A DNA stretch of 64,000 bases from CAWIXB01 sp963839955 (lineage in GTDB: Bacteria; Actinomycetota; Actinomycetes; JACCUZ01): the NCBI GenBank assembly GCA_963839955.1, contig CAWIXB010000001.1:1984001-2048000 (forward strand). The letters run 5' to 3'. Position numbers and translations under genes: made by a program. The notes beneath the pieces were generated by a model, which saw nothing but the letters and a program-made list of their open reading frames with translations, was not told the DNA's origin and made no database searches. This document shows, piece after piece, positions 16,952 through 25,418 of the stretch. The first letter of the stretch is position 1; every line of letters starts with the position of its first letter.

Positions 16952-17083
16952 GCGGGCCACCTCCTGACGGTCCTCGGTCCTGCTCCTGCCGGAAACCCTA
17001 GCGAGACGGTGTCCTGCTCTTTCCCTCGTCCAGCACGTGGATAAGGGGCGGCGGCGCTTCGGCGGCGCGCGTACCTTGCGCGC

Positions 17084-17971
17084 GTGCCACCGCCGCCGAA
17101 GTCGCCTGCCGTCGACCGGGTGCCGGCTCCGGTGCTCGTGCTCATCGCGATCGCATCCGCCCAGACCGGCAGCGCGGTGGCCCGGACCATCTTCGACACC
17201 GCCGGTGCGGAGGGCACGACGTTGCTGCGCCTGGCCCTGGCGGGACTGGTGCTGGTGGCGGTCGTGCGGCCGCGCCCGTGGCGGTGGTCGAGGGCATCCC
17301 TGGGGGCTGCCGTGCTTCTCGGGCTGACGATGGCGGCGATGCACCTGCTGTTCTACCTGTCCATCCGCACCGTGCCCCTCGGAGTCGCGGTCACCGTCGA
17401 GTTCATCGGGCCGCTGCTGGTTGCGCTCGTGCAAGCGCAGCGCCTGCGCGAACTGTTGTGGGTGGGCTGCGCGGCGGCCGGTGTCGTGCTGTTAGGCCTC
17501 GACCGCGGTGCGGACGTGCCGCTCGGCGGGCTCGCGCTCGCGTTCGGCGCCGGGCTCTTCTGGGGTGCGTACATCTTCGCCAGCGCCCGCGTGGGTCGGC
17601 TGATCCCCGGCACGGATGGTCTTGCGATCGCCTTGGTGGTCGGCGCGCTGGTCGTGCTGCCGTTCGGCGCAGTCGGCGCCGCGCGCACCTCAGGCGAGCC
17701 CGCGGTCCTGCTCACGGCCTTCGTCGTGGCCTTGTTGTCCTCCGTGATCCCGTTCGGCGCAGAGCTGGCCGCGCTTCGCCGGATGCCGACGCGGGTGTTC
17801 GGCGTACTGATGAGCCTCGAGCCGGCCGCAGGCGCGATCGCGGGGTACGTCGTACTGGACCAGTCGCTGTTGGCCCGCCAACTGGTCGCCCTCGTGTTGG
17901 TGAGCGCGGCCAGCGTGGGTGTCACCTGGGGTATGCGGGAGGGCCAGCAACCGCCGCAGCCCCTCGACTGA
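17084..17971 (+). CDS. EamA/DMT-family transporter (RhtA-like)
   Basis: 295 aa with ten predicted helices in two EamA repeats (LLRLALAGLVLVAVVRPRP; AAMHLLFYLSIRTVPLGVAV; EFIGPLLVALV; then SSVIPFGAELAALRRMPTRV and MSLEPAAGAIAGYVVL). These are typical of RhtA-type amino acid or metabolite exporters. A TACCTT -10 element (17072-17077) lies six bases before the GTG start with no ribosome-binding site, so the mRNA is probably leaderless. Its 3' end overlaps the end of the convergent methyltransferase gene by 50 bp. Confidence 0.87.
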   Translation: MPPPPKSPAVDRVPAPVLVLIAIASAQTGSAVARTIFDTAGAEGTTLLRLALAGLVLVAVVRPRPWRWSRASLGAAVLLGLTMAAMHLLFYLSIRTVPLGVAVTVEFIGPLLVALVQAQRLRELLWVGCAAAGVVLLGLDRGADVPLGGLALAFGAGLFWGAYIFASARVGRLIPGTDGLAIALVVGALVVLPFGAVGAARTSGEPAVLLTAFVVALLSSVIPFGAELAALRRMPTRVFGVLMSLEPAAGAIAGYVVLDQSLLARQLVALVLVSAASVGVTWGMREGQQPPQPLD

Positions 17972-18593
17972 CGTCGGTCGTGGCAGTCACCCAGAGGAAC
18001 TCGACGACCCGGCCATCCCCCTCGTCCTCGGGCACCAGGTCGGCGTGCTCCACGTGCAGGCCCGCCTGTTCGAGCGCCTCGAGGGAGGGTCGGGCACCGA
18101 TGCCACCGAAGAACATCGGCACACCCAGCCAGTCGGGCTCGATCCCGTCGCCTGCCGTCACCGGAACGCTGGTCAGCAGCAGTCCTCCCGGCCGCAGCCA
18201 GCGGGCGATCGAGCGGAAGAGTTGCGTGTGCGCCGCTCCCGGCAGGTGGCCGAGTGCGTAGAACGAGACGACCGCGTCTACCGAGCCCGGGCGCAACGCG
18301 AGCGCACTGATGTCGGCTCGCACCAGCTGAGCGCGCGGCGCGAACCGGGACGCGAGGAGCAGTTGGGCCCTGGACACGTCGACCCCGACCACCCGGTGCT
18401 TCTCCGAGAGCATCCGTGTGGCGGGGTCCCCCGGTCCGCAGCCGAGATCGATGACGGTCGAGCCCTCCGGTAGCCGGTCGAGAACGGCGTCGACGAAGCC
18501 CAACCGCACCGAGTTGGCCACGGACCAGTCGCGGTAGCGTGGGCCGATCACGTCGTACCCGGCTGCCACAACGTCCACGTACGGCGAACCCAC
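17922..18593 (-). CDS. Class I SAM-dependent methyltransferase
   Basis: 223 aa. Motif I is VIDLGCGPGDPATRML, followed by the acidic VVGVDVSRAQL. Motif II is the region VRADISALALRPGSVDAVVS, and WLRPGGLLLTSVPV follows. These support a Rossmann-type methyltransferase of the Methyltransf_11/25 group. The substrate is unknown. I start it at the GTG at 18593, because upstream codons in the same frame do not match the family. The 3' end overlaps the convergent DMT transporter gene. Confidence 0.85.
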   Translation of the reverse strand: MGSPYVDVVAAGYDVIGPRYRDWSVANSVRLGFVDAVLDRLPEGSTVIDLGCGPGDPATRMLSEKHRVVGVDVSRAQLLLASRFAPRAQLVRADISALALRPGSVDAVVSFYALGHLPGAAHTQLFRSIARWLRPGGLLLTSVPVTAGDGIEPDWLGVPMFFGGIGARPSLEALEQAGLHVEHADLVPEDEGDGRVVEFLWVTATTDVSRGAAAVAGPPAYPR

Positions 18594-18708
18594 ACCGGCA
18601 TGCTGTCGTAGCTGACCGGGCCAGGGAAACGACTTCCAGCTCGCGGGGCAGGGGACGTCTTTCTCGCGCGCGGGGCACGAGCCGGAACGCGGAACGATTT
18701 TCAGCAGC

Positions 18709-20103
18709 TCAGAACGGTGGGATGTCCGGATCAGAGGCTGTCTCGCCGTCCGCATTGTCGGTCTGGTCGTCAGCACAGGGTGGGGCGGGGGGCGGGAGTC
18801 CGAGGACGGGTTCGGCGGGGACGAAGTAGGTGTGCCCGGTCGGGGTGATCCAGGTGTGCGACCCGTCGGGGTGCTGCACGTCACGCCATCCCGCGAGGGT
18901 CTTGAGACGATGACAGTGGCGGCATTTGCAGCCGAGGTTGTGTGCCGCGGTCGGGCCCTCGGGGAACGGAATGGCATGGTCGCGGTCGCAGCGCCACTCG
19001 GGCTGACGGCAGCCCACTCCGCGGCAGGTCTTGTCCCGCGCGCCCACGAAGCCATCAAGGTCGGCCGGGGCTCGGTAGGTCGTGGTGCCGTAGTCGAGCA
19101 GGTGTCCGGTGACCGGGTCGGTGACGAGGCGCCGCCAGGTGCCGTCGCGGGCCAGCGCCCGAGCCATCTCGGCAGGGATCGGTCCGTAGCCGGCCAGCTC
19201 GCCGGGATCGTCATCGAGGCCCAGGAGGGTGGTCGCGGCGACCGTCACCTGCACGTGGGGTCGGCGACCGCGGCGCCGCGGCAGGTCCTCACGCTCGAGC
19301 ACGCGCCATGCCAGGTCGCCGAGCACGTCGGCACGTCGCGCGTCGATGCCGCGGCTGTCGCCGGGTGCCTTGGCTTGGTCGGCCAGTGAGGTGACTGCGG
19401 TGTAGAGCGCCATGGCCTTGTCGGCCGGAAGCAGGGCCCAGATCTCCGCCATCCCGTTGCCCATCGGGGTGAGCACGACCCTCCGCTGCGCCATCTCGTA
19501 GTCATGGCGCTCCTGCGCGCCACGGGGGTCGACGGCGAGAACTGCCCTGCGCAACGCCGCCCGCAACGCCGCCGCCGTCTGCTCGGGAGCACGGTCCGCT
19601 ACGCGCGCCTCGACCACAGCTGCTGTCTCGTCGTCGAGGCCGGCGATGGCCTCGCTCACCGCACGCGTCTTCGTCAGGTCGATGCGGCCGGCCTTGAACA
19701 ACGACCTCGTCCTCGGCAGGCGATCGAGATCAAGACTGAGCGCCAACCGCGCCTCTGCGCCGGTGCGCGAGATGCGCAGCTCTGCCGCGACCTCGTCGGC
19801 GGCGAACTCGCTCACCTTGTCGTCGGGAAGCCTCGACGACGGGCCTCCGGGATCGACGGGCGACGGCCGACGGCGCGCCAACTCCCGGATCGCCATCAGC
19901 TGACATGCCTGCGTCCACGCCGTCTGCCGCTCCGTCGCCCCCAGATAGCTGACCAGGTCGTAGCCCGAGAGATCCTCCGGCCGCAGCCCGCCCAGCAACC
20001 GCGCCAAGTCCGGCCCCGGCTTTACCGCCTCCAGGCTCGCGGACACGTCGGGCTCGCACGCGTCGGCCACCGGGCCTACCGACCTCGTCAGACTCTCGAA
20101 CAT
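18709..20103 (-). CDS. DUF222 / HNH endonuclease domain protein (13E12-repeat type)
   Basis: 464 aa. The N-terminal two thirds are the DUF222 region shared with mycobacterial 13E12 repeat proteins (GYDLVSYLGATERQTAWTQA, ELRISRTGAEARLALSLDLD, LFKAGRIDLTKTRAV). The C-terminal HNH nuclease module has C, C, H, N, C, C and H in order (TCRGVGCRQPEWRCDRDHAI, HNLGCKCRHCHRLKT). Frame and motifs are intact. The start is the ATG at 20103, which lies inside a perfect actinobacterial SOS box and seven bases past a TAGGAT -10, so a leaderless LexA-controlled transcript is likely. Several 13E12 genes in Mycobacterium tuberculosis are LexA targets. Confidence 0.9.
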   Translation of the reverse strand: MFESLTRSVGPVADACEPDVSASLEAVKPGPDLARLLGGLRPEDLSGYDLVSYLGATERQTAWTQACQLMAIRELARRRPSPVDPGGPSSRLPDDKVSEFAADEVAAELRISRTGAEARLALSLDLDRLPRTRSLFKAGRIDLTKTRAVSEAIAGLDDETAAVVEARVADRAPEQTAAALRAALRRAVLAVDPRGAQERHDYEMAQRRVVLTPMGNGMAEIWALLPADKAMALYTAVTSLADQAKAPGDSRGIDARRADVLGDLAWRVLEREDLPRRRGRRPHVQVTVAATTLLGLDDDPGELAGYGPIPAEMARALARDGTWRRLVTDPVTGHLLDYGTTTYRAPADLDGFVGARDKTCRGVGCRQPEWRCDRDHAIPFPEGPTAAHNLGCKCRHCHRLKTLAGWRDVQHPDGSHTWITPTGHTYFVPAEPVLGLPPPAPPCADDQTDNADGETASDPDIPPF

Positions 20104-20116
20104 ACGTTCGATCCTA
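20096..20116 (-). promoter_or_regulatory. SOS box (LexA site) with overlapping -10 element
   Basis: TCGAAC-ATAC-GTTCGA at 20096-20111 is a perfect match to the actinobacterial LexA consensus TCGAAC-N4-GTTCGA. On the minus strand a TAGGAT -10 (20116-20111) abuts it, and the HNH gene's ATG (20103) is inside it. LexA bound here would cover both the transcription start and the start codon. Confidence 0.85.
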
Positions 20117-20194
20117 GAGAAATTCGCCCGATCGACCGCAGCGTTGTCCACACCCACCCCTTCATCGGCACCGCCGTCACTACCATCGGGGCCC

Positions 20195-20638
20195 ATGAAG
20201 AGCGAGACGACCACCGTCGAGGCCTACCTGGACGGCGTCGAGCCCAGCCGCCAGGACGCGATCCGCGCCGTGCACCAGACGGTGCACGACGCCATGCCGG
20301 AGGGTTACGAGGAGGACATCGCCTGGGGCATGATCACCTGGACCGTGTCGCTGGATCGCTTTCCCGACACCTACAACGGCCAGCCGCTCTGCTACGTCGG
20401 CCTCGCGGCGCAGAAGAACTACAACTCGCTCTACCTGATGGCCCTCTACAGCGACTCCGACGAGGACCGCGCCTTCCGTGACCGATGGGCGGCTGGTGGC
20501 CGCAAGCTGAACATGGGCAAGAGCTGCCTGCGCTTCACGTCGTTGGCCGACGTCGACCTCGACCTGGTGGCCGAGACGGTCGCGGGGACGCCGGTCGACC
20601 AGTTCCTCTCGACGTACGAGCGCCTCCGCGCGCGCTGA
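20195..20638 (+). CDS. DUF1801 domain protein
   Basis: 147 aa. The family signature is seen in VEAYLDGVEPSRQDAIRAVH, YEEDIAWGMITWTV, LAAQKNYNSLYLMALYSDSD and NMGKSCLRFTSLADVDLDLV. DUF1801 (YdhG-like) proteins have a frataxin-like fold and no established activity. It is divergent from the HNH gene with 91 bp between the starts. It is followed after 14 bp by the first copy of the 21-bp repeat described separately. Confidence 0.85.
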   Translation: MKSETTTVEAYLDGVEPSRQDAIRAVHQTVHDAMPEGYEEDIAWGMITWTVSLDRFPDTYNGQPLCYVGLAAQKNYNSLYLMALYSDSDEDRAFRDRWAAGGRKLNMGKSCLRFTSLADVDLDLVAETVAGTPVDQFLSTYERLRAR

Positions 20639-20652
20639 CCGCACGCCCCTAG

Positions 20653-20673
20653 CTGCACAACTGCATGATCACC
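20653..20673 (+). repeat. 21-bp dispersed repeat, copy 1
   Basis: CTGCACAACTGCATGATCAC plus a final C, 14 bp after the stop of the DUF1801 gene. Identical copies occur at 20714-20734 and 44376-44396. It is non-coding and lies in a convergent intergenic region. Confidence 0.85.
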
Positions 20674-20713
20674 ACGGAGTGGCGGGGCTGTGACCTGCGA
20701 CGACGCGGGTCAC

Positions 20714-20734
20714 CTGCACAACTGCATGATCACC
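20714..20734 (+). repeat. 21-bp dispersed repeat, copy 2
   Basis: Identical to copy 1 over 21 bp, in the same orientation, 40 bp further on. It is 15 bp beyond the stop of the leftward rluB gene. The base before it (C) is shared with copy 3, making 22 identical bases between those two. Confidence 0.85.
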
Positions 20735-20749
20735 GTTGAAGGTTGCGGG

Positions 20750-21496
20750 TCAGAGGGAGACGGCGCGGTAGAGGGCGCCGATCTCCTGCTGGCTGAGCTT
20801 GCGGTGTTTGCCGGGCTTGAGGTGGCCGAGCGAGACCGGGCCGACGTCGGTGCGGACCAGCCGCGTGACGGGGTGGCCGACCTCGGTGAGCATCCGGCGT
20901 ACGACGTGCTTGCGCCCTTCGTGCAGCGACACCTCGACCATCACCCGCCCGCCTGACGTGTTGACCACGCGGAACGCGTCGGCCTGCACGAGTCCGTCAT
21001 CGAGCTGCACACCGGCCCGCAGCCGCTTGCCGACGTCACGGGCGACCGGTCCCTGCACCTCCGCGAGGTAGGTCTTGACCACGCCGTACGACGGGTGGGC
21101 CAGGCGGTGGGCGAGGTCGCCGTCGTTGGTGAGCAGGATCAGGCCCTCCGTGTCCGCGTCGAGGCGCCCGACGTGGAACAGCCGAGCGTTGCGCTCCGGC
21201 ACGTAGTCGGACAGCGCCGGCCTGCCCTGGTCGTCGCTCATCGTGCTGACCACGCCGCGCGGCTTGTTCAGCGCGAGGTAGACGTGGTCCGGCGCCGACG
21301 CGATGCGCATGCCGTCGACGCGGATGACCGCCTTGTCGGGGTCGACGCGCAGGCCCTGCGTCCGCACGGTCTCGCCGTCGACCTCGACGCGGCCCTCCTC
21401 GATCAGCTGCTCGCACGCGCGACGGCTGCCGATCCCTGCGGCTGCCATCACCCGCTGGAGCCGCACGCCCCTCGGGTCGACCTGCTCGTCTGTCAT
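20750..21496 (-). CDS. rluB: Pseudouridine synthase, RluB/RsuA family
   Basis: 248 aa. An N-terminal S4 RNA-binding domain (RLQRVMAAAGIGSRRACEQL, GRVEVDGETV) is followed by the catalytic domain with the nucleophilic Asp in VGRLDADTEGLILLTNDGDL. KPRGVVSTMSD, GRKHVVRRMLTEVGHPV and RLVRTDVGPVSLG are typical of large-subunit pseudouridine synthases (23S rRNA). The ATG at 21496 overlaps the scpB stop, and the order scpA-scpB-rluB-cmk-der is a conserved actinobacterial neighbourhood, here split by inserts. Confidence 0.94.
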   Translation of the reverse strand: MTDEQVDPRGVRLQRVMAAAGIGSRRACEQLIEEGRVEVDGETVRTQGLRVDPDKAVIRVDGMRIASAPDHVYLALNKPRGVVSTMSDDQGRPALSDYVPERNARLFHVGRLDADTEGLILLTNDGDLAHRLAHPSYGVVKTYLAEVQGPVARDVGKRLRAGVQLDDGLVQADAFRVVNTSGGRVMVEVSLHEGRKHVVRRMLTEVGHPVTRLVRTDVGPVSLGHLKPGKHRKLSQQEIGALYRAVSL

Positions 21497-22074
21497 GACG
21501 TCGACGGGACCTCGTCGTCGAGGGCGTCGAAGTCGGGGAGGAACGGCGCGAGCTCGGGCAGCTCGTCGATGTCGCGCAGGCCGAGCCGCTCGAGGAAGTA
21601 CGTCGTCGTGCGGTAGAGGATCGCCCCGCTCTCCCCGTCGTGACCGCACTCCTCGATCAGCCCACGGGCCACGAGGGTGCGGATGACCCCGTCGACGTTG
21701 ACACCGCGCACGGCGGAGACCCGCACGCGGCTCACCGGCTGCCGGTAGGCCACCACGGCAAGTGTCTCCAGCGACGCCTGGGTGAGCCGCGCCTGCTGCC
21801 CGTCGAGGACGAAGCGCTCGACGTACGCCGCGCAGCTGGCCCGGGTGTAGAAGCGCCACCCACCGGCGACCTCGCGCAGCTCGAAGCCACGGCCCTCCTC
21901 GTCATACCCCGCCGCCAGCGACCGCAGCGCACCCGCGACCTCGTCGGTCGGGCGCTCGGTCACCTGCGCCAGCATGACCTCGCTCACCGGCTCGTCGACG
22001 ACCATGAGGATCGCCTCGAGCGCGGTCTGCAGGCTCGGCGAGTCGTCGTCGTAGCGCTCGTCATCCGTCGTCAT
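21493..22074 (-). CDS. scpB: Segregation and condensation protein B
   Basis: 193 aa with two winged-helix domains. It begins SLQTALEAILMVVDEPVSEV and contains TQASLETLAVVAYRQPVSRV, SAVRGVNVDGVIRTLVARGL and TTYFLERLGLRDIDELPEL, all standard ScpB blocks. ScpB dimers bind ScpA and regulate the SMC ATPase during chromosome compaction. It overlaps scpA by 14 bp and rluB by 4 bp. Confidence 0.96.
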   Translation of the reverse strand: MTTDDERYDDDSPSLQTALEAILMVVDEPVSEVMLAQVTERPTDEVAGALRSLAAGYDEEGRGFELREVAGGWRFYTRASCAAYVERFVLDGQQARLTQASLETLAVVAYRQPVSRVRVSAVRGVNVDGVIRTLVARGLIEECGHDGESGAILYRTTTYFLERLGLRDIDELPELAPFLPDFDALDDEVPSTS

Positions 22075-22984
22075 CGGTGTGCTCCTGTGCGATCTCTACA
22101 ACGGGCCCGTCCTGGACCTGGTCCGGCTCCGGGGTCACGTCGAACTCGTCGGTGACGCCGACCTCGCCCTCGTCACTTCCGGTCCAACGTACGTGCAGCT
22201 CACCCAGCGGGGTCACCTGGTCGAAGACGACCGCCCCTTCGCGGTAGAGCTCGAGCAGCGCGAGGAACCTGGCGACCACGAGGTAGGTGCCCTGGCAGTC
22301 GGCGGTCAGCGCGCGGAAGGTGCTCGACCGCGACCGCCGCAGCGCCGTCACCATGATGGCCGCTTGCTCGCGCACACTGACCTTCGGGACGTGGAGGTGG
22401 TCGACCGACAGCGTGGGCAAAGGCTTGGGGACCATCGCGTGTGCGGCCATCGCGGCGAACTCGTCGGGGCCGAGACCGAGCAGCACCTCGGGCAGCAAGC
22501 TGGCGAGGTGCGGTTCGAGCGTCACGGCACGCGGATAGCGGCCGGCCTCGTCGGCCATCCTGGCCACGAAGACGGCCGCGACCTGCTTGTAGGCGCGGTA
22601 CTGCAGCAGCCGGGCGAAGAGCAGGTCGCGCGCCTCGAGCAGCGCGAGGTCCTCCTCGTCGTCGACCTCGCCGCTGGGCAGCAGCCGCGCGGCCTTCAGG
22701 TCGAGCAGGGTCGCCGCGACGACGAGGAACTCGGTCGCCTGGCCGAGGTCCCACTCCGGTCCCTTGGCCTTGATGTGGCCGATGAACTCGTCGGTGACCC
22801 TGGAGAGCGCGACCTCGGTGACGTCGAGCTTGTGCTTGGCGATCAGACCGAGCAGCAGGTCGAACGGGCCCTCGAAGAGCTCGCCGAGGTCGACGTGGAA
22901 ACTGCCTGCCCCCTCGGCAGGAACTGCCGCCTCGGCAGGAACTGCTGCCTCGGCGGCAAGTTCCACAGGCGGGGGCTCGGTCAC
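22061..22984 (-). CDS. scpA: Segregation and condensation protein A (kleisin)
   Basis: 307 aa. The kleisin N-terminal SMC-binding block is FHVDLGELFEGPFDLLLGLI and AKHKLDVTEVALSRVTDEFI. The scaffold region is FLVVAATLLDLKAARLLPSG, and the C-terminal winged helix is FLALLELYREGAVVFDQ. The first 35 residues contain a direct AAVPAE duplication encoded by a short DNA repeat. I start at the GTG at 22984, which follows a TACCGT -10 by six bases; an ATG at 23005 is possible. The Asp/Glu-rich C terminus (GPVVEIAQEHTDDDG) overlaps scpB. Confidence 0.93.
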   Translation of the reverse strand: MTEPPPVELAAEAAVPAEAAVPAEGAGSFHVDLGELFEGPFDLLLGLIAKHKLDVTEVALSRVTDEFIGHIKAKGPEWDLGQATEFLVVAATLLDLKAARLLPSGEVDDEEDLALLEARDLLFARLLQYRAYKQVAAVFVARMADEAGRYPRAVTLEPHLASLLPEVLLGLGPDEFAAMAAHAMVPKPLPTLSVDHLHVPKVSVREQAAIMVTALRRSRSSTFRALTADCQGTYLVVARFLALLELYREGAVVFDQVTPLGELHVRWTGSDEGEVGVTDEFDVTPEPDQVQDGPVVEIAQEHTDDDG

Positions 22985-23046
22985 AGTCGCACGGTAGCCG
23001 AGCATGTCGCCGGTTCCGGACCCGCCCGTCCCGCCAGCAAGCTCGG

Positions 23047-23340
23047 TCAGGACGGGCGCAGCCGGGTGACCACGACGCTGTCCTCGCCGTGCGCCTCGAG
23101 GTCGATGAGCATCTCGGCGACCGCCTCCCGGACCAGCCGCCCGCGGTCGACGGCGATGCCGTGCTCCGCGCGCAGCACCAGCCGCGCCTGCTCGATGGCG
23201 AACAGCTCCTCGGGCGAGACGTAGACGGTGATCTTCTCCTCGTGGCGTTCCCGGCCCGACGTACGCCGGGTCGCGGGCCGGAGGCGCCGGACCTGGGCTG
23301 TCGCGGGTGCCTCGTCGTCCCCCGCGGTGGGGCGGCTCAC
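23047..23340 (-). CDS. Conserved small protein downstream of parA (ribbon-helix-helix-like)
   Basis: 97 aa. The core EEKITVYVSPEELFAIEQAR, followed by HGIAVDRGRLVREAVAEMLI, has the beta-strand and two helices of ribbon-helix-helix DNA-binding proteins. Proteins of this type follow parA in many actinobacteria, between parA and scpA. The GTG at 23340 overlaps the parA stop (GTGA), so the pair is translationally coupled. I infer a role with ParA, but none is established from the sequence. It may act as a centromere-binding partner or a regulator. Confidence 0.75.
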   Translation of the reverse strand: MSRPTAGDDEAPATAQVRRLRPATRRTSGRERHEEKITVYVSPEELFAIEQARLVLRAEHGIAVDRGRLVREAVAEMLIDLEAHGEDSVVVTRLRPS

Positions 23341-24317
23341 GTGCCCGGGCACCGCGCGAGCACCTCCTTGGCAAGCTGGCGGTAGGAGTAGGCCCCGCCC
23401 GAGCTCGATGCGAACGTGGTGATCGGTTCGCCGGCGACCGTCGTCTCGGGGAAGCGAACCGTGCGGCTGATGGCCGTGTGGAACACCTTGTCGTCAAACG
23501 CCTCGACGAGGCGCGCGAGCACCTCGCGGTTGTGCACGGTGCGCGCGTCGAACATCGTCGCGACCAGGCCGTCGATCTCGAGCACCGGGTTGAGCCGGTC
23601 CTGCACCTTCTGGATCGTCTCGACGAGCATGGCCACGCCGCGCAGGGCGAAGAACTCGCACTCGAGCGGGATGATGACGCCGTGCGACGCCGTCAGCGCG
23701 TTGACGGTCAGCAGGCCGAGCGACGGCTGGCAGTCGATGAGGATGTAGTCGTAGTCGGCGATGGCGGGTGCGAGTGCACGGGTGAGCACCTGCTCGCGCG
23801 CCACCTCCGTGACGAGCTGGACCTCGGCCGCCGACAGGTCGATGTTGCTCGGCAAGAGGTCCATGCCCGGCACGTTGGTCTTGACCACGATGTCGTCGAC
23901 GGTGACATCGCGCTGCATGATCAGGTTGTAGATGCTGACTTCGACCTCGTGTGGGTTGGCGCCGAGGCCGACCGACAGGGAGCCCTGCGGGTCGAAGTCG
24001 ACGACCAGGACCTTGCGGCCGTACTCGGCGAGCGAGGCGCCCAGGTTGATGGTGGTGGTGGTCTTCCCGACACCACCCTTCTGGTTGCACATCGAGACGA
24101 TCCGCGCCGGACCGTGGTGCTCGCGGGGCTTCGGCTCAGGGAAGAAGGGCATCGGCCGGCCGGTCGGGCCGATGGGGCGTCCGCTGTGGTCGACGGCGGG
24201 AGCCATCGACTCCGACTGCTCGACCGCGGTCGCGGTCGCCGTCGGTGGCGCGGCAGGGCCCGTGGCGCTGTCGAGAGATCGTCCGTCGTCTGGCTGGTCG
24301 AGCGGTTGGGTGCTCAC
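23337..24317 (-). CDS. parA: ParA/Soj-family chromosome partitioning ATPase
   Basis: 326 aa from the GTG at 24317 (GGAG ribosome-binding site); an ATG at 24335 is also possible. The deviant Walker A is SMCNQKGGVGKTTTTINLGA, the A' motif VLVVDFDPQGSLSVGLGA, and the Walker B region YDYILIDCQPSLGLLTVNAL. About 80 low-complexity residues precede the ATPase. This is the parA paralog found with scpA/scpB and xerD in actinobacteria, not the parAB pair near the origin. It acts on chromosome or nucleoid organisation. Confidence 0.94.
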   Translation of the reverse strand: MSTQPLDQPDDGRSLDSATGPAAPPTATATAVEQSESMAPAVDHSGRPIGPTGRPMPFFPEPKPREHHGPARIVSMCNQKGGVGKTTTTINLGASLAEYGRKVLVVDFDPQGSLSVGLGANPHEVEVSIYNLIMQRDVTVDDIVVKTNVPGMDLLPSNIDLSAAEVQLVTEVAREQVLTRALAPAIADYDYILIDCQPSLGLLTVNALTASHGVIIPLECEFFALRGVAMLVETIQKVQDRLNPVLEIDGLVATMFDARTVHNREVLARLVEAFDDKVFHTAISRTVRFPETTVAGEPITTFASSSGGAYSYRQLAKEVLARCPGT

Positions 24318-24453
24318 AAGCCATGCTCCGTCCATTGTCGACTCGTCGGCCTGTCGCCGTACCGACCTTGGGAGCGACCATAGGGAAACGCCCTGCCCTA
24401 ATCGAGCCAACACGCCGAGGCACCGACGACCGCTTCTCTCGCGCGCGAAACCG

Positions 24454-25395
24454 TCAGGCGTGCGCGCGCGGATGGGCCGTGGCATAGACCTCGCGGAGCC
24501 GGTCGACGGTGACGAGGGTGTAGACCTGCGTCGTCGTGACCGACGCGTGGCCGAGCAGTTCCTGCACGACGCGTACGTCGGCGCCGCCGTCGAGGAGGTG
24601 GGTCGCGAACGAGTGGCGCAGCGTGTGCGGCGAGATCTGCCGGGTGATCCCGGCCCGGTCCGCGGCGGCGCGCAGCACCGTCCAGGCGCTCTGTCGCGAC
24701 AGGCGCCCGCCGCGTGCGTTGAGGAAGAGCGCCGGCGACGCCGAGCCGCTGGCCGCCCGTGCGAGCTCCGGCCGGGCCCGCACCAGGTAGGCGTTGACGG
24801 CCTCCCTCGCGAACGAGCCCACGGGGACGATCCGCTCCCGCGAACCCTTGCCGAGCAACCGCACCGTGCCGTCGACCAGGTCGAGCTCGTCGACGTCGAG
24901 GCCGACTGCCTCGGAGATGCGGGCCCCGGAGCCGTACAGCAGCTCGAGGAGTGCCCGGTCGCGGATCGCCCGTGGTGTCTGCTCCGCCCCGGCCGCCTCC
25001 AGCAGGGCCGCGACCTCCTCCACCGCGATGGCCTTCGGGAGCCGCTTCGGCGGCGGCGGCGGGCGGACGGCGCGCGCCGGGTCGGCCGTCGTCAGGCCTT
25101 CGCGGAGCAGGAAGCGGTGGAAACCGCGGACCGCCACCACGGCACGTGCGGCGGAGTTCGCCGCGAGCGGTGGGTGACGGTCACCGCCCTCGCGCAGCGC
25201 GACCAGGAACGCGGTGATGTCCTGCTCCCCCACCGCGTCGGGAGCGTCCAGCCCGCGGCCGCGCAGGTGGGCGACGTAGCGGCGCAGGTCGCGCCGGTAG
25301 GACGAGAGCGTGTTCGCCGCGAGGCCGCGCTCGACCGACAGGTGGTCGAGGTAGCCGCGCAGGGCTTCCTGGAGCGCGGTGCCTCCCGTGGTCAC
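24454..25395 (-). CDS. xerD: Site-specific tyrosine recombinase XerD
   Basis: 313 aa. The N-terminal SAM-like domain starts ALQEALRGYLDHLSVERGLA. The catalytic residues are all visible: Arg in YGSGARISEAVGLDVDE, Lys in GKGSRERIVPVGSF, HxxR in HTLRHSFATHLL, the His in LLGHASVTTTQ, and the Tyr in QVYTLVTVDRLREVY. XerD resolves chromosome dimers at dif with XerC. It lies 23 bp downstream of ald and 137 bp upstream of the parA start, on the same strand. Confidence 0.95.
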   Translation of the reverse strand: MTTGGTALQEALRGYLDHLSVERGLAANTLSSYRRDLRRYVAHLRGRGLDAPDAVGEQDITAFLVALREGGDRHPPLAANSAARAVVAVRGFHRFLLREGLTTADPARAVRPPPPPKRLPKAIAVEEVAALLEAAGAEQTPRAIRDRALLELLYGSGARISEAVGLDVDELDLVDGTVRLLGKGSRERIVPVGSFAREAVNAYLVRARPELARAASGSASPALFLNARGGRLSRQSAWTVLRAAADRAGITRQISPHTLRHSFATHLLDGGADVRVVQELLGHASVTTTQVYTLVTVDRLREVYATAHPRAHA

Positions 25396-25418
25396 CTCGT
25401 CACGTCGTCACAGCGGGA

